Part shown: one piece after another, positions 11,701 to 23,900 of the stretch
Position numbering within the stretch: position 1 is the first letter of the stretch
Layout: each line of letters starts with the position of its first letter
Source of the DNA: Phoronis australis
Lineage: Eukaryota > Phoronida > Phoronidae
Direction: 5' to 3'
Length of the DNA: 64,000 nt
Assembly (NCBI GenBank): GCA_002633005.1
Contig: NMRA01000111.1
Coordinates: 214,866 to 278,865, forward strand
Notes under the pieces: model-generated
Seen by the model: only the letters and a program-made list of their open reading frames with translations
Database searches by the model: none
Told to the model about the DNA's origin: nothing
Position numbers and translations under genes: made by a program

Positions 11701-14700
11701 CTACATACTTCTTTCTGTTATCTTACTGTTGTAATTTAAGCTTGGTGACAAATATGTGATTTCACAAAATTAACGGAACAATTGTGAATCAAAGGTTATA
11801 AATCTAGGAAATCTGTTAGGAACTTGGGAAGTCAACACAAACTTTGAAACAAATTTAAAGGGAATTATTGCCTTGTCGTCTGATCTTTGATACTGGCAGT
11901 GGTGACCTGAAATTTTTCCCAGGCCGCCAAACACAATCTGTGGGTGCATTGGCGACCTACATGTCACCAAATCGAGCGCTGGCATCTGGCGTCCACAGCA
12001 CTATCTCCTAAACCCCTCTCACAGGATCTTGATGAGATTTGGCAGATGAGGCTGACGATGGATAATGATAACCACCGCTGTGCCGCCTAGTGGCAATTCT
12101 GATTTACCGTTGCCTCTGGATCTTTGGAGTTCTTGTATGGATTTTTTTAGAAATTTAGCAATTGGGTTTCTAATAAGGAGACGACGACACCTTTCCATTT
12201 TTGGATGGCTCTTGACGATTCTGTGTCACCTAATGGCCATTTGTTAAATTTTCAACTCATTTTTTGGCGTTCGCCTTCCTAACTGCCAAACTGTTATGAA
12301 AATTGGCAGGTGTGTTTATAATTAGGAGACTTCACCTGATGTTGATTTTCGGATGGGTTTGACTACTCTGACACTCCTTAGTGAGGATTTTGTTTCATTT
12401 TGCTTTACCCGTATCTCCTTAACTCTTCGCAAGTTGTTTGTGGAATTTTGGTAGTTTTGTTTCTGTGGAGCTGACAACAGATGATGATGAGTTTCAGACC
12501 AATCCAAAAATTGATGTGCCCCCCTAGAGACAATTTTATTTTTTATTCCTGTGTATCTTCGGAGTTCATTGACGGATTTTTATGAAACTTGGGGAAAATG
12601 GTTTCTATTAAGGAGATGGCAATGCAGATGTCTTCCTATGAAGCTGACGATGGATGACGACGAATTTCAGACTATTCCAACCACTGCTGTGCCTCCTAAT
12701 GGCAATTTTAGTTTTTCCGGTTGCCTCTGTATCTTTTAAATTTGTGAATGGATTTTCATGAAATTTGCTAGCTTTCTGTTAAGGAGACGACAAGACCTTT
12801 CCATTTTCGGATGGCTCTGAAGATTCTGCTCCTCCTAGTGGCCATATTTCAAAATTTTGAGTCAGTTTTTTTGGGATCCGTTTTTCTATTTGCCAAACTG
12901 CTTGAAGAATTGACGAATCGTTCTGAAAATTGGCAGGTGTTTTCCTAATGAGGATACTGCAGCTGAAGTTCAGACAGGTTTGACGGTGGCCCTTAGTTGG
13001 GATTTTTTTTTTTTGTGTTCGAGGCAATTTTATTTGTGAAGCTTCGGAGTTCATTGATGGATTTTCATGAACTTGGGAGTTAGGTTTCTATTAAGAATAC
13101 AACAATGCCTTTCGCATTTTAGCACAGGTTTGATTAATTCTGCGCCACCTAGTGGGGTTTTTTAAAAGTTTCAAGTCCACGTTGCTCCCTTTAATGGGAA
13201 TGTTTAAAATAATGATCATCTCTTGTATCTGTGCTCTATGCGATGTACATGGTGGGCACATATCAATGCTCTGCGTTGCTCTTGTTATAATTGCGCTTAT
13301 TTTACTGTTGATCGCACTATTTAGGTCTAAGCACTGATTCTTTTAGTAGTGTTTCAGTACAATGTTTGTAAATACTGAACTGAATTAAATATGTTAGACA
13401 TGACAATGCTGTGTTTTGATTGGAGATGATGGTTGTACTGCATTGATCACTCCTCGTTTGTCTTATTTCAGCATGAGATGTACCTGCGTGCCTTCAACAT
13501 CGTTTCTGAATTTCCCCAGGTAAGAATTCAGGTGTTTTCGTTTCTCAGTTATTCCCAAGGTAAGAATTCTGGTGTTTTCGTTTCTCAGTTAACAAATTTT
13601 AATTACTTTACATGTCACTTGCATTCATTTATACTGAGAATGAAAAATATGAAAGTATTGAACATTTTAGGTATCTGATCTTTGAAAATCATTGAAGTTA
13701 TTAGACATGAAACAATTTAAAGGTAAATCCATTAATCGCTTAGTTGCCCATTCCCGAATTTGATCAACATAGCATGTACTAGTTCTGCACGAGCATTGTC
13801 CTTTTTGTGCTCTTGTCGTCTGTGTCAGCCTTGTGTTAATATATGTCTGATTGTGATTGTCTAGATACAAAGTTCAGAGGATGAGGAGAAGTACTGTCGT
13901 ATGTTACGCCAACTCTTGGATGACCATCGGGATGTGGTCACGCTATTGGCTGAAGGATTCAAGGAATGTCAAAAACACATCAAGGTACCGTCGGTAGTCG
14001 CTTGATTTTGTTTTTGTACTCGATACATTTATATATTTATGTATGCATACCTCATAATTACAGAAGTATGAAAGTTTGCTGCCCTAACCAAGGTCAAACC
14101 CTGGATCTTCCAAAATCCATGTAAATGCTCTAGCCCACCGAATCATAGCACGTGGGGACTGCTGGTTGAACACAGAATTCAAATCAGATGGTCTTGTGTT
14201 TGGAGGGACTCCATATCCATGTTGTGAGATATGTAAACAAAAGCTAACATAGCATCAAGAAGTGACAGCTGGAATTAAGTTTTGGCCAACATGTCTCATG
14301 GTCAGACGTCATGTAATATTCTGATTCCCTTAGGGAGTCATCTCTGAATTATTATTGTTATCAAAACCAAGCAACATGCATCTATTAGAAATAATGAAAA
14401 CATTAAGAAAGGATGCTTTAATGAACACGTGTTTAAACTGTTGCTCCTGAAGCAGTTTTACCAAACGTGTACGTCTTTATTAAGATATCGTAATAATCTT
14501 CACTGTTCTAAAAATGCTATCGCTAATTGGAATATGACTGCTTCAATTTTCAACACCAAGTGTGGCATGACGGCATGGATTCGAAAACAAAATTGCCTTT
14601 CTGAAGAGATTCTTGACAAAAATACATCCTCAGCTGTTTTGTATTTTCTCATTTTTAACAAATACATATGTCTGTCAACAGGACTACAACATGGTTAAGA

Positions 14701-17700
14701 ACTTCCTGGACAGGACGCTCACTTCACGCCTGGGTATTCGCATGTTGTGTGAACACCATCTCCTATTACATGACCATAAGGTAAGCTTTGTTTCAACATA
14801 CATTTGGCATTGTCATAGGGGAGAAAATACAATATAGTATATGATAATAATCAGGGCTTGGAATTTTCCGCGGAAACGCGGATTTCCGCTTTTTTCAAAT
14901 GTTCTGCCCGGGCATTTTATTATATTTCTGCGTTAAAAAAAATCGGATTTGATATAAAATTTCCGCGTCAAATTCGTTTCTTACCGCGGCGTTGCCGACG
15001 ACGTTCACCTCGAAAAGCGGAAGTTGCTCTTTATGTTTTGGAGGAACGTAAATTGTCAACATTGCCGGGGCATCTGGGATAGTGTGGTGAGATTTTCAAT
15101 GGCGTCTCGCGTTTGACTGTAAACCGCGGTGACAAATACTATGGCTCTGCAGGCAAAAATGTGTGGGGGTGGGAGTGGAGGAGTGGATGGACGAGACAAA
15201 AAGACGCAGACGCATGCTACTGACTTTTGTCGGCGAAAGGTTCACATTGGCTATTTCAAGGCTGGGTAGCGTGCATGTTTCGGGCCGTAAAAGTTTCCGC
15301 GTTTTTTGTCATTGGTCATTCCAAGCCCTGAATAATATAATTTTCAATATAAAAACACTAGTTGCCAGTCATCTTGAATATTTCTTTGTGTTAAATATTT
15401 TCAGGCTCTCGTTATGCCTGGTGCTCACAACTCAAATGAGCCGTGAGGATTGCCCTCACAATTTCTTCATGAACTCAAAACCATTGGTTGTGGGTGAGGT
15501 GAGAAAAGAACTTGGCCCATTACCTAGGTAGCCAATATGAAAATTAATTATTGCGGCACCTGACAACAAAATTTTTTTTCTTACTTGTTCATTGTCACTG
15601 TATGTATATTTATTCAATAACTAGGCCCCCGGCCCTTGTTGCAGTCAAATCATCAAATACAATACAGGTAAGAGTCAAGCACTAAAAGTAACCCGAGCTC
15701 ATCATGAGGTATTTACATGTTGACCATATAAGATCTTTTTCCTCCATAGTCATGAGTCTGTTGATTTTTGTAACATTGGGATTGTTGTAGCTTCATGCAG
15801 GCAAATACTGTTTCCTTGGGTCATCGTAGAATGGACATTCGGTAATGAAATGATATTCTGACTCGACACATGTCCTAACACACAGAGGGCATAACATTTC
15901 TGGTCTGCTAAGTTTCAAGTATCTACCCTTTTCAATCATTAGTGCATGCGCTGAACATCTTAATCTTAGGGCTGTTCCAGTAAAATCTGTATGGGAGGGG
16001 GAAGGCACCTTTTTTTTGCACCCACCACCCATATTTTTCATTTATTTTTTCATCCCACCACCTGTAATTTTTATATAAGTTTGAAATGCCACCACGCTTG
16101 AGTTTATCTGCTCCTAGATCACCCCTGACGTCATTCATTACTAAGAAAACATATGTTTCTTATATATGGTTATTAGCCATCGAGAAATTCGAGCACCTGT
16201 GGTTAACTGGTGTTATGGGCATGCCGATGGGGAGATCGGAGGAAGTGAAAAAGTCGGAGCTTTTTGCAAATTGCATTTTTGTTTTTTTAGTTGTTGATTC
16301 TGTGCGGATTGTTTGTAAAACTTACTGAAATTACCTACCATCAAACATTTATGGCCCAATGAAACAACAACGACTTGTAAATTATTATTTTTTTGAAGTA
16401 CGACCACCAGCCATTTTGAATTTAAATCAAACGCAACCACCCATAGATTTTTATTTCAATTGCCTTCCCCCCTCCCACACAGATTTTACTGGAACAGCCC
16501 TTATCATATTAGGTCTAACATTTACATTGTCAATTAACCTAAATAATTTTCAAAACATATATATAACTTATAAGTTCTGTAAGTTTCCAGCTTAATCGAA
16601 TTGTTCAAAATTTCTAGCCATTTTTGCTGATCAATATCTGCATCTTTGTTTAAAAGTGATATGAAGCTTGTCTCGGAACCTACACCCTGATTGTACCATG
16701 CTTCTCCAAAACCAAACTGTACTGCCATTCGTAGCAATAATATGTAATTTTTGACGCATCGGTTTTTAATAGTTTTAACCAATATTTCATAATTCTAGAA
16801 AGTCGGTATGCAATGAAGGAGTGACGACCCATCTCACCTTTAACAACCGATGAAATTGCTGTGCTAGGCAAATTTAAAATTTCTTTACAAAATTTTGTGT
16901 GGACTATTTCAATACATTCGCCCGCACTAAAACCCCAGCCATAATGAAGTATTGGCAGTATTTGACAGTTGAATAATTTCAAACTAACTTTAATAGGGAG
17001 TGCATTAACTGTATATACTTCATTTATGCTGATTACTGTGAATGTAGTTTTCAAATCACTCACTATTCTGCCCGCTTGTGGGTAGCCGTTGTCATAACTA
17101 AGTTTCACTTTAGCAATTAACCTGAACTTGTAGCTCTTCACGTGTACCAAGGCTTATTTATGCATATGGAAGAGTCCATACTGGCTGGGTGTGGGTTTGT
17201 GAATGGTTTTAGGTTCTGTTTGCATTTATTTTACCATCAAGAGATATGTGTGATTAATTGTGTGGAAATCACTCACTACATAAATGCATGTCTGAAGCTG
17301 GTCTTTCAGAATTGGGAAATGGATTTTTTTAAACTTGTATTTTCATAGTCTTCATGTCTTCTAGCCTGGCTTTATTGGCATCATTTGCACAAACTTCCAA
17401 CCAAGACGGATGTTAGAGAAGAAAGGAGAATTTGCAAAGTAAGTACGCAGAGCATGCGACGATGCCAAATTGTCCCTTCAATGAAAGTTGTTCTGTGTGT
17501 GTGTCCCATGTTTGGCTATCATAACATGGGCGTCATATCTACATTACCTCTGAAAGTGACATCAAGCTCTTGTATCGTTTAACTTAGGTCTCCAAAGATT
17601 TTTTGTGATTAAACAGGAAAAATAATCAGAATTTGACGAAGAATTCAGAAGTGCAATTTAACTCTGTTGTTACCACATGTCTTTTTCGTTAAGTTATGTG

Positions 17701-20700
17701 GTCTCTGCATATTCACTGATTGGTGAGTTGGGTATTCTCTTGTTTTTGATCCAGTTGATCCTTAATTTCATGAGAAACAACTACAGTTTAATGACATTGA
17801 CAGACTTCAGGAGGATAGTTTTATCAACCCGTGATTACGTTTTAACAAAATTTTGGTCAGTTGTTTTTACCTGTCGAATTATGATTGATCCAATGGCCTC
17901 TAAACTGTCCATTGGTGAGCTTTAATTGACTGAAATTCAAAACGATTATGATTAAGGATCCTAGACTCAAATGTCTGATGTGCGCTGAGGTATATACTTG
18001 ACAGGAATATTATGAATTTCAACCAAAATGCTTGATTGACTGATAACAGTGTTCTTCACCTAACTTTTGCGTCTACCTGGAGAATGCCTGCCTGAGGATG
18101 TGATGTCATAATTTCAGAATATCGAACTATGTGACTGTGGGCATCTTGCCCTGAAAGTTCATAACAATCTACCAATAATATAACAGTGATTGGACCTTTT
18201 GTTATATGATGCAAAAATATTATAAATCATAACTTCTGAAACTTAATGTAAAATAGTTTTCCCAACATTGTGAAGCCCCCTGGTTCCTAATGGGGATTGA
18301 TCACTCTATAGTTCTGGCGCCCGCAAAAATTTTGTCGCCCTCTGTGGGTGAGAATGTCTGTTATCTAAGTTTTGTTATACGTATCTTCAAAATTTAAATG
18401 GACTGGGAAATGCACTGCTAAAAATCGTGACAGTGGAAGAGTCAATAGTACTTGAGTTATAAAATTTGGTAATTTTGATGTTTATGTTAACAATATGACA
18501 CAGTCAGGGTAGGTAAGCTATAATTGAAGGTAGGGTAATTATCTAGCAATAGTCCAAGTGGCTTGGTATCACAAATAACACAATGAAGTTAATCAGCGTT
18601 GCACTGTTCAAATACATTGGTCTCAACCTCTCATCTGTTTGTTGCTCAAATGAACACGGCTAGTGGGTCTAAGTGAGACAAAGTTGTAGTGTTTTGTTTT
18701 TCAGACGACTCTGTGAACACAAGTACGGCAAATCGCCCAATGTTCGACTCAATGGTCATGTGAACGCCTCATTTCCGTATATTCCTCAGCCACTCGACTA
18801 CATCTTGGGAGAAGTGCTGAAAAATGCCATGAGGTAAGGTACATTCACTGGGTCAGACTGTTATGAGCTGAAACGCCTTTTTAATAACAGGTGTATTTTA
18901 CATTATCTATTAGTGATTGTTTTATTGAACTGAAATCAGAGCGAACAATAAGTGCAATCTGATTATTCAATTTATTTCAGTCATTCAGGATTTATAAAGC
19001 ATTTAAACTGAGATGGAATAAATGGTTTCCAAGGAAAATTACAATGCTGTGTAGGGAATCCAGTAGTTTTAAGGATAAAAACAAGGCACTTATGTGTCAT
19101 AGAATGAAAGCCATGTTTTGATAAGTACTGAACTGTATTCGTGTAGGTAACTGGGCAATAGTCTCTTTCAGGGTCCCTGGTTTTATGAACCAGTTTGATA
19201 TCCGTTATTTTAAGGAAAAGGGCTCTCAAAATCCAGGACCCCTTTATCTTACTATTTCCTTTAACTGTCCTCTTGTACATTGATGGATGTTACTAACAGA
19301 TACCTATTTTCTTTGTTGCAGAGCCACAGTTGAGAACAACTATGAGTCACTTCATCTGCCTGATGTTGTGGTCACCTTCGCTAACAATGATATTGACTTT
19401 ATAATTAGGTAATTTGCTTTGTGTTCTTGAGCTTCTTTGTTGTGCTGTTTTTGCTTGCAAATTCACATCAGTTTTCAGCTATGTTAAAACTGTTATTAAT
19501 CTGCCTAACATCAAAGAAACTTGGTTTGGGCAAGTTGCTCTTGTAAACCTAACCTCATCTTGTTTCTCAGTCAAATTATGCGTGTTTTCTGGACTTGGAA
19601 ATAGCTGCCAGTTCATTGGTGTTAGATGTGATCCTCGCCACAAAAAGAGCTGGCAGTTCATGGTGTTCGATGCGATAATTGGCACATAAAATGACCCCAT
19701 GTTATAAGCTAATGCTTTGTGCTTGTTCACAAGCCATGATAAGCTATCAGTTGTTCCCCAGCTCAAAAATCATCTTGCATTTCATTGAGAAAGTAAGTTG
19801 AAGCTAGTTGTTTTATTAATGCTAAGTGGTCTAAACCAAAAATTAGTTTTTTTAAGGAAAGACAGTCTGACAGCGGCTTGAAGTTGTAATAAGATAAATT
19901 TGGAAGAAAGCAACATGGTGTGCATTTCATCTATTGAGCAGCTGTGCTATAGTTGCCAATCAGATTTATTCGCAAGATGTTGTGGTGAATTCAGCTAACA
20001 TTACTATTATGGTATTATCAGTAATAGTAACATTTCATATGATTATGAATGTTTCGTCAGGATCTCAGACAGAGGAAGTGGAATCCCTCATCACATTCGC
20101 ACCAAGATATTTGACTACCATTTTACGACTAGCGGCGAGTCGCAGGTTGAGCAAGAAGGTGGCATATTTGACTCAATTGTGAACCCTGCATTCAGTGGAC
20201 CAGCTGCTGGGCCCATGCACGGGTAGGTGGTATTTTGATCAGGGGGTGTGCAATTTAAGTCGATCATTAGGCCTGTTTGTCTTGTGGACCAGCCGCTGGA
20301 CAAGTATACAGATCTGTGAGATGTGAAACGCCTCATGATTCTCAGATCTTTGTTTTCTGAAGCCATTGCTGGGTATATGTAATTCTTCACAGTAATGGTC
20401 AGTTGACACTCTGTAAGTATAAAAGTAGTCAGCATACACTTTTGGAAATTTTGGAAATCAGATAAATCAGCAATATTTAGGATATTGAAAAATTTCATCG
20501 CCTAGGTTGGACTAATTTATCGGCTCCATTGTGAAGCCACACGAATGTCTTAACAGAATGCAGTTAGACACAATGCTTCATTCACGTGCCAGCCACTCTG
20601 GTCTAGAGTGCTGACCTTACTATTTGTTACTGTGTTCAAAATAACTAAGTGTTCAATTTTCGTTTTGAAACCCCTTTCTCACAGCATGCAAACACTCCAT

Positions 20701-20989
20701 TGGCTTCAGTTCGACTTGTTAAAGATGGGACAAATAAAGACACACAACAGTTATCCGGACTTTATTTTCCTTGTCACTGTTATTGTTTCTTACCTTTTTG
20801 TTGTGTAAACAAATGGGAAGACATCGATTGTTTTTGAATTTCAGCTTTGGCTTTGGATTGCCCGCATCAAAGGCATACGCAGAGTATCTTGGTGGAGATC
20901 TGACTGTGGAGACTATGCAAGGTATAGGCACTGATGTCTACCTCCGTCTCCGACACATTGACGGCAAACAGGAAAGCTTCCGTATTTGA
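2779..20989 (+). CDS. BCKDK: Branched-chain alpha-ketoacid dehydrogenase kinase, mitochondrial (11 coding exons)
   Basis: Exons: 2779-2973, 8010-8078, 11208-11318, 13472-13519, 13865-13984, 14682-14780, 17365-17438, 18705-18833, 19322-19408, 20061-20222, 20845-20989. All introns are GT-AG and all phases fit. The product is 412 residues, the length I recall for human BCKDK. The kinase phosphorylates the E1-alpha subunit of branched-chain ketoacid dehydrogenase in the mitochondrial matrix, inactivating it and sparing leucine, isoleucine and valine. The basic, acid-poor N-terminus fits a transit peptide. Visible landmarks are the helical-domain DDHRDV motif (His162), the N-box LKNAMRAT (Asn279), the G1 box DRGSGI (Asp315; Ser replaces the usual middle Gly), the G2 box GFGFGLP (365-371) and the C-terminal SFRI. 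The start was chosen as the first ATG (AAAATGG) after an in-frame stop at 2674. The introns carry many transposon remnants. Confidence 0.97.
3118..3190 (-). repeat. tRNA-derived SINE head
   Basis: On the minus strand there is an exact A-box-like TGGCTCAGTGG (plus 3170-3180) and a B-box-like GGTTAGAATCT (plus 3127-3137). Their spacing is close to that in tRNAs. The acceptor stem does not fold as a true tRNA, so this is read as the polymerase III promoter part of a SINE in BCKDK intron 1. Confidence 0.5.
3323..4262. mobile_element. Mutator-like foldback element with long inverted repeats and 9-bp target duplication
   Basis: The element spans 3332-4253. Its left arm (3332 to about 3603) and right arm (about 3983-4253) are inverted copies of roughly 270 bp with few mismatches, both starting TAGGCAATGACCATCGCC. 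It is flanked by exact direct repeats CCAGAAAGC (3323-3331 and 4254-4262), a 9-bp target duplication. Long terminal inverted repeats plus 9-bp duplications are hallmarks of the Mutator superfamily. The roughly 380-bp middle has no transposase, so the copy is non-autonomous. Similar-looking short open frames in both arms (3338-3733 + and 3942-4247 -) are mirror images caused by the inverted repeat, not genes. Confidence 0.88.
4263..5561 (+). other. BCKDK intron 1, no gene seen
   Basis: This is AT-rich intron sequence without exon-like frames. Around 5155-5335 short variants of a motif (GCGAAACTTTGCT, CCGAAGTTTCGG, CCGAAGCTTCG) recur several times. The same motif resumes after the Harbinger-like insertion at 6110-6170, so that element landed inside this low-copy palindromic repeat. 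Confidence 0.6.
5562..6106. mobile_element. Harbinger-like non-autonomous element, copy 1
   Basis: It starts GGGCTGTTCAGTAAAA and ends CAGCCC, flanked by TAA at 5559-5561 and 6107-6109, a TWA target duplication typical of PIF/Harbinger. It matches the complete copy at 15969-16500 along most of its length. The 3' inverted repeat has lost about 24 bp just inside the terminus, so this copy is probably immobile. It has no coding capacity. Confidence 0.8.
6107..8009 (+). repeat. BCKDK intron 1, degenerate interspersed repeat modules
   Basis: Two single modules of a repeat family lie at about 6955-7140 and 7690-7880. Each carries CCCCTAG(TGG)C, then GGATTTTCATGAAATTTGGC or close variants, then a block like CTTCCATTTTC. 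The same modules form an array in intron 3 (12045-13180) and occur reversed in KDM2 introns. No coding exon is present. Confidence 0.55.
9060..9760 (-). mobile_element. Penelope-like retroelement remnant (end of RT and GIY-YIG endonuclease)
   Basis: On the minus strand, broken frames give a segment starting [20 protein letters not shown], typical of the junction after the reverse transcriptase. A cysteine-bearing [13 protein letters not shown] start of a GIY-YIG-type endonuclease follows. Next is a GHDF...[10 protein letters not shown]...[11 protein letters not shown] stretch typical of the endonuclease C-terminus. Frame changes and stops break the coding region. It sits in BCKDK intron 2, antisense to the gene. 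The family assignment is by motif memory. Confidence 0.75.
10558..10617. repeat. 12-bp inverted repeat plus direct duplication
   Basis: TCCCAACTTGTT (10558-10569) is the perfect complement of AACAAGTTGGGA at 10584-10595 and again at 10602-10613. The second arm is therefore directly duplicated (unit GAACAAGTTGGGATCAA). It follows a run of nine G, then TGGG. Function unknown; it lies within BCKDK intron 2. Confidence 0.7.
12045..13180. repeat. Two diverged tandem copies of a ~600-bp unit, each built of four ~150-bp modules
   Basis: Blocks resembling CCTAGTGGC recur near 12090, 12225, 12383, 12524, 12695, 12834, 12990 and 13148, about 150 bp apart. Blocks one and five (TGGCAATT), two and six (TGGCCAT), and three and seven (TTAGT..GGATTTT) match best. 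This gives a superunit of about 605 bp, with copy 1 at about 12045-12640 and copy 2 at 12641-13180. The copies share longer stretches such as AGCTGACGATGGAT and CTTTCCATTTT. The array is in BCKDK intron 3 and encodes nothing recognisable. Confidence 0.65.
13519..13590 (+). repeat. 40-bp tandem duplication carrying the BCKDK exon 4 splice donor
   Basis: GGTAAGAATTC at 13519 recurs at 13559 and the following TTTTCGTTTCTCAGTT recurs with the same 40-bp offset. The real donor is at 13520, because the exon 4 frame and phase fit there. A second intact donor sequence lies 40 bp downstream, with an acceptor-like TTTCTCAG between the two. Confidence 0.85.
14852..15330. mobile_element. hAT-like non-autonomous element in BCKDK intron 6
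   Basis: The ends are CAGGGCTTGGAAT and its exact inverse ATTCCAAGCCCTG, with further shared subterminal CGCGGAAA. AATAAT flanks both sides (14846-14851 and 15331-15336), a probable short target duplication. It is 479 bp, GC-richer than its surroundings, and carries no transposase frame. Confidence 0.75.
15790..17150 (-). mobile_element. Non-LTR retrotransposon (LINE) 3' coding remnant, split by a later insertion
   Basis: On the minus strand, 17150-16680 encodes the end of a LINE reverse transcriptase region (motif [15 protein letters not shown], then a KGEMGRHSF block like the VYGELGR stretch of many LINEs). 15960-15790 encodes a C-terminal zinc-knuckle-like part (CPLC...EYHFITECP). The two parts are separated by the Harbinger-like element at 15969-16500. 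Several frameshifts and stops show it is dead. It is antisense within BCKDK intron 6. Confidence 0.78.
15969..16500. mobile_element. Harbinger-like non-autonomous element, copy 2 (complete), nested in a LINE
   Basis: Terminal inverted repeats of about 38 bp begin GGGCTGTTCCAGTAAAATCT at both ends, with one or two differences. It is flanked by TTA at 15966-15968 and 16501-16503. It is closely similar to the copy at 5562-6106. Removing the element and one TTA brings the two LINE coding parts into one frame, which confirms both the boundaries and the target duplication. Confidence 0.9.
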
Positions 20990-23900
20990 TAATTGGGAGT
21001 CATTTTCTTCGCTATAGGAGTGGCGTGAAAGAGTTCAACCTCCATCAGTGGTTAATCATTAGTCACAGACTTTTGTTCACTGACCCGTTTTGGAATAAGA
21101 GGCTCCTGTCAATCGTAATATGAAGTGAGGGAAAATGTGATGCAAATAAATATTTACTTAGTACCTAGAAGAAGCCAAAGTATGCAGGAAATAATGAGAA
21201 GCGGCTCCCAGAACAAGTAATCACCGTGTTATTGCAATGATTACAACATTGGCTAGATTGATTCAATTTTAATTATTGGTTAATATTGGCAGGGTTGTGT
21301 TGTTTTTGCATTAATGTAGAACTGGCTAAACTTTTACTGAGGAGAGCACTCCATATTGGAGGAGGCGTAGGCAGAAAGAACCCCTTTGTATCAATGGGAA
21401 GTGTCTAATTTTGAAGTACACGTAACAAGAACACGAAGCTTTAATATCATTTCCTTTTTAAAATGTGAGGTTTGAGGTACTACTCCATATTATCTGTTAT
21501 GTTTTTGTTCGTGTAAAATTCATTCATGCATCTACGCTAGGCATGAAGTTCAAGTTGATTTGGGATGTGTTAACTATGCATCTAGTCATTTACAAAGTAC
21601 TGGCAGCTCAGTTAAGCCAAAAGTAGTTACGCTAACAATTCTTCAGTTTGGGTCTCGAAGATTCTGGAAACCAAAATTGAATTTTCTAGATTTGAAGGTG
21701 GGTCGTGGGTGATTTTGGTGTTCATCACATTTCTCAAATATGGGAAGCTGCACTGAAAATACACTTGCTAGTTTATAAAATCATTAAAAATAGCCGCCTT
21801 GGATTTGGTGTGGCCATTATTGCCTATATCCGAATTTTAGTACAAACTGAAGAATTTTTAGTGTATACGTATGTATGTGTTAGTTGTTCTCTGACAACAG
21901 TTTAGATTAATTAGTGGTGTGTATGAGGATTGTGTGAGAGGTGAAAAAGTGCTGTTTTGTTTTAGTTTGTGCTATGTTTTTTTACAGTTACCAATTTATT
22001 CAAACAAACACAAATATACGAATACTATAAAATTCAGCCCTGAAACCGCAGTTAGCATTATATCCGGGCTTTAGGCAATGAACAAACAGTAATAAATAAG
22101 AATATTAAACTGTTATTATAAACAACAATAATTTGTGGTATCCACAGCCTGTTTGACTGCTCACTACCTTATCCGTTTCTGATGGTAACGACAGTACCTG
22201 CCAAAAACAATCGTGCAAAATTCCGTTTCATCCCCATTCCAGTTGCTCTGTTGGTACATTCACTTGCATGCTGCTGCCATGATGCGGGTATCCCATGTCG
22301 TTTTGTCTAATTATTTTTGATGTGAACTGTAGTTGCATGTTCTGGCTCAGAATGACTAACAACTGAGGTACGTGGGGTACAGTTCTCTAGCTTTTGGTAA
22401 TCAGTGTTGTCCCTTTGTTAACTTGGGGTGCAGTGGAAGTCCTGTATATATATTTTAATAGGTATAACTCTTTGTTAAACCAATGGTATAAACATGTGAA
22501 ACCAATTGTTAAGCCAGTGATTCCAAGAATAGTCCACTTAGGGTTCAACACCATAAAAAGCAATAATTAGGTCCTTACCAGAATGGGAGATCTCTAAATA
22601 CGGCATTGTATGTGGCTAGTTTGTCTAGTCAGTAGGAACTGCAAGTCTTTTTAAGGTCGTTTGGAAGGTGTTGTCGTGGCCAACTTTGCATTTGTGAAGT
22701 TGGAAGAAACAAGTCGCGTACAATAGGCAGTTTTGTTTTACATCTTTGTGGCAATGACGTCCCTTCATTCTACATTATTTGTTACTGTCCTTGGTCAAGA
22801 ATGAAGTAGATCTTTTATGCACTATAAACCTTGTATAATTTTGGAGGGTACGATCAGTGTTGTTGCGTTACTCTGGATGTTGTCATTTAAACAGGTTTGG
22901 TGGATAGCATTTCAACTGTTACAATGTTTAATATTGGCCAGTTACTCTTTGTATGTTGTTACACATGCAGGGAAATGTACCTTACGCAATGAATTCAATT
23001 TCTTGTAATTGTGATTAGTGGCTAGGGATACTTCTGTTCATTAGTTAAGGGTTGTGTCGTGTGTACAAGTGCCTTTTGGAAACAGAATGGAGGGCAATTA
23101 TCTGATTTTATTCATATTTTTGTGTCAAATATTTGCTGGCTTTTTATTATCTTTGACATCAAGGATTGAATTTCTGAAGTAACTTTCAAAATATTTTAAA
23201 CCTGTATTTTTAAAATTCTTGGATCACCACAGAATGTTTTATGTACACAAAAATAGTGTCCAGATGTCTGTAATCATGAGACTGTGTTTTTTAAAAAGTT
23301 TTATTTTTTGCAGAAATCACAAAAATTTCCACTAGAATAATTTTTTTGAACGAAGCTTATAATTTCTGTTTCTTTATTCTATTAACTCAAATTTTCTGGG
23401 ATTTTCTTTGTTAGATGTTCTTTTTGCCCAAAACTCGACTTTTAAAATTAAAAATGTCAGCATTCCTTGAAAAAACAAGTCTTAATTTTAATCCCAGACA
23501 TTCCTTTGTTGGTTCGTGGCCCAAAACTTTGTGGAAAAGTCAGTGATCTTGAACAATCCTGCACTTCATAAAAAAACGCAATCATGCGATTACTAACATC
23601 TGAACACTGCTTCATGAACATATTAAGATTCTGTTTTAAGTTTTTTGGGTCTATTATAAACTTAAAAAGTTATTTAAGAAATTTGATGGTTGCTAATGAG
23701 GGTGGCACTGTAGGTATTGTTACACATTACTTTAAACAGTTGGTGTTCACAGTATTTTTAAAATCTCAAGAGAAAGTGGATGAATTATTTTTGTCTAAAA
23801 ATAGTGAAGTTTTGCCATGCTTGTAACCCTAGCATACATGCAAGAGCACACTTGCCTACAGAAGCTTATTTTAGAATAACAATATCCAGACACGTGTTAC

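Noticed and set aside
14083-14160. Possible tRNA-like sequence on the minus strand in BCKDK intron 5
   Set aside because: A weak B-box-like GGGTTTGACC but no convincing A box or cloverleaf, so not called as a tRNA or SINE.
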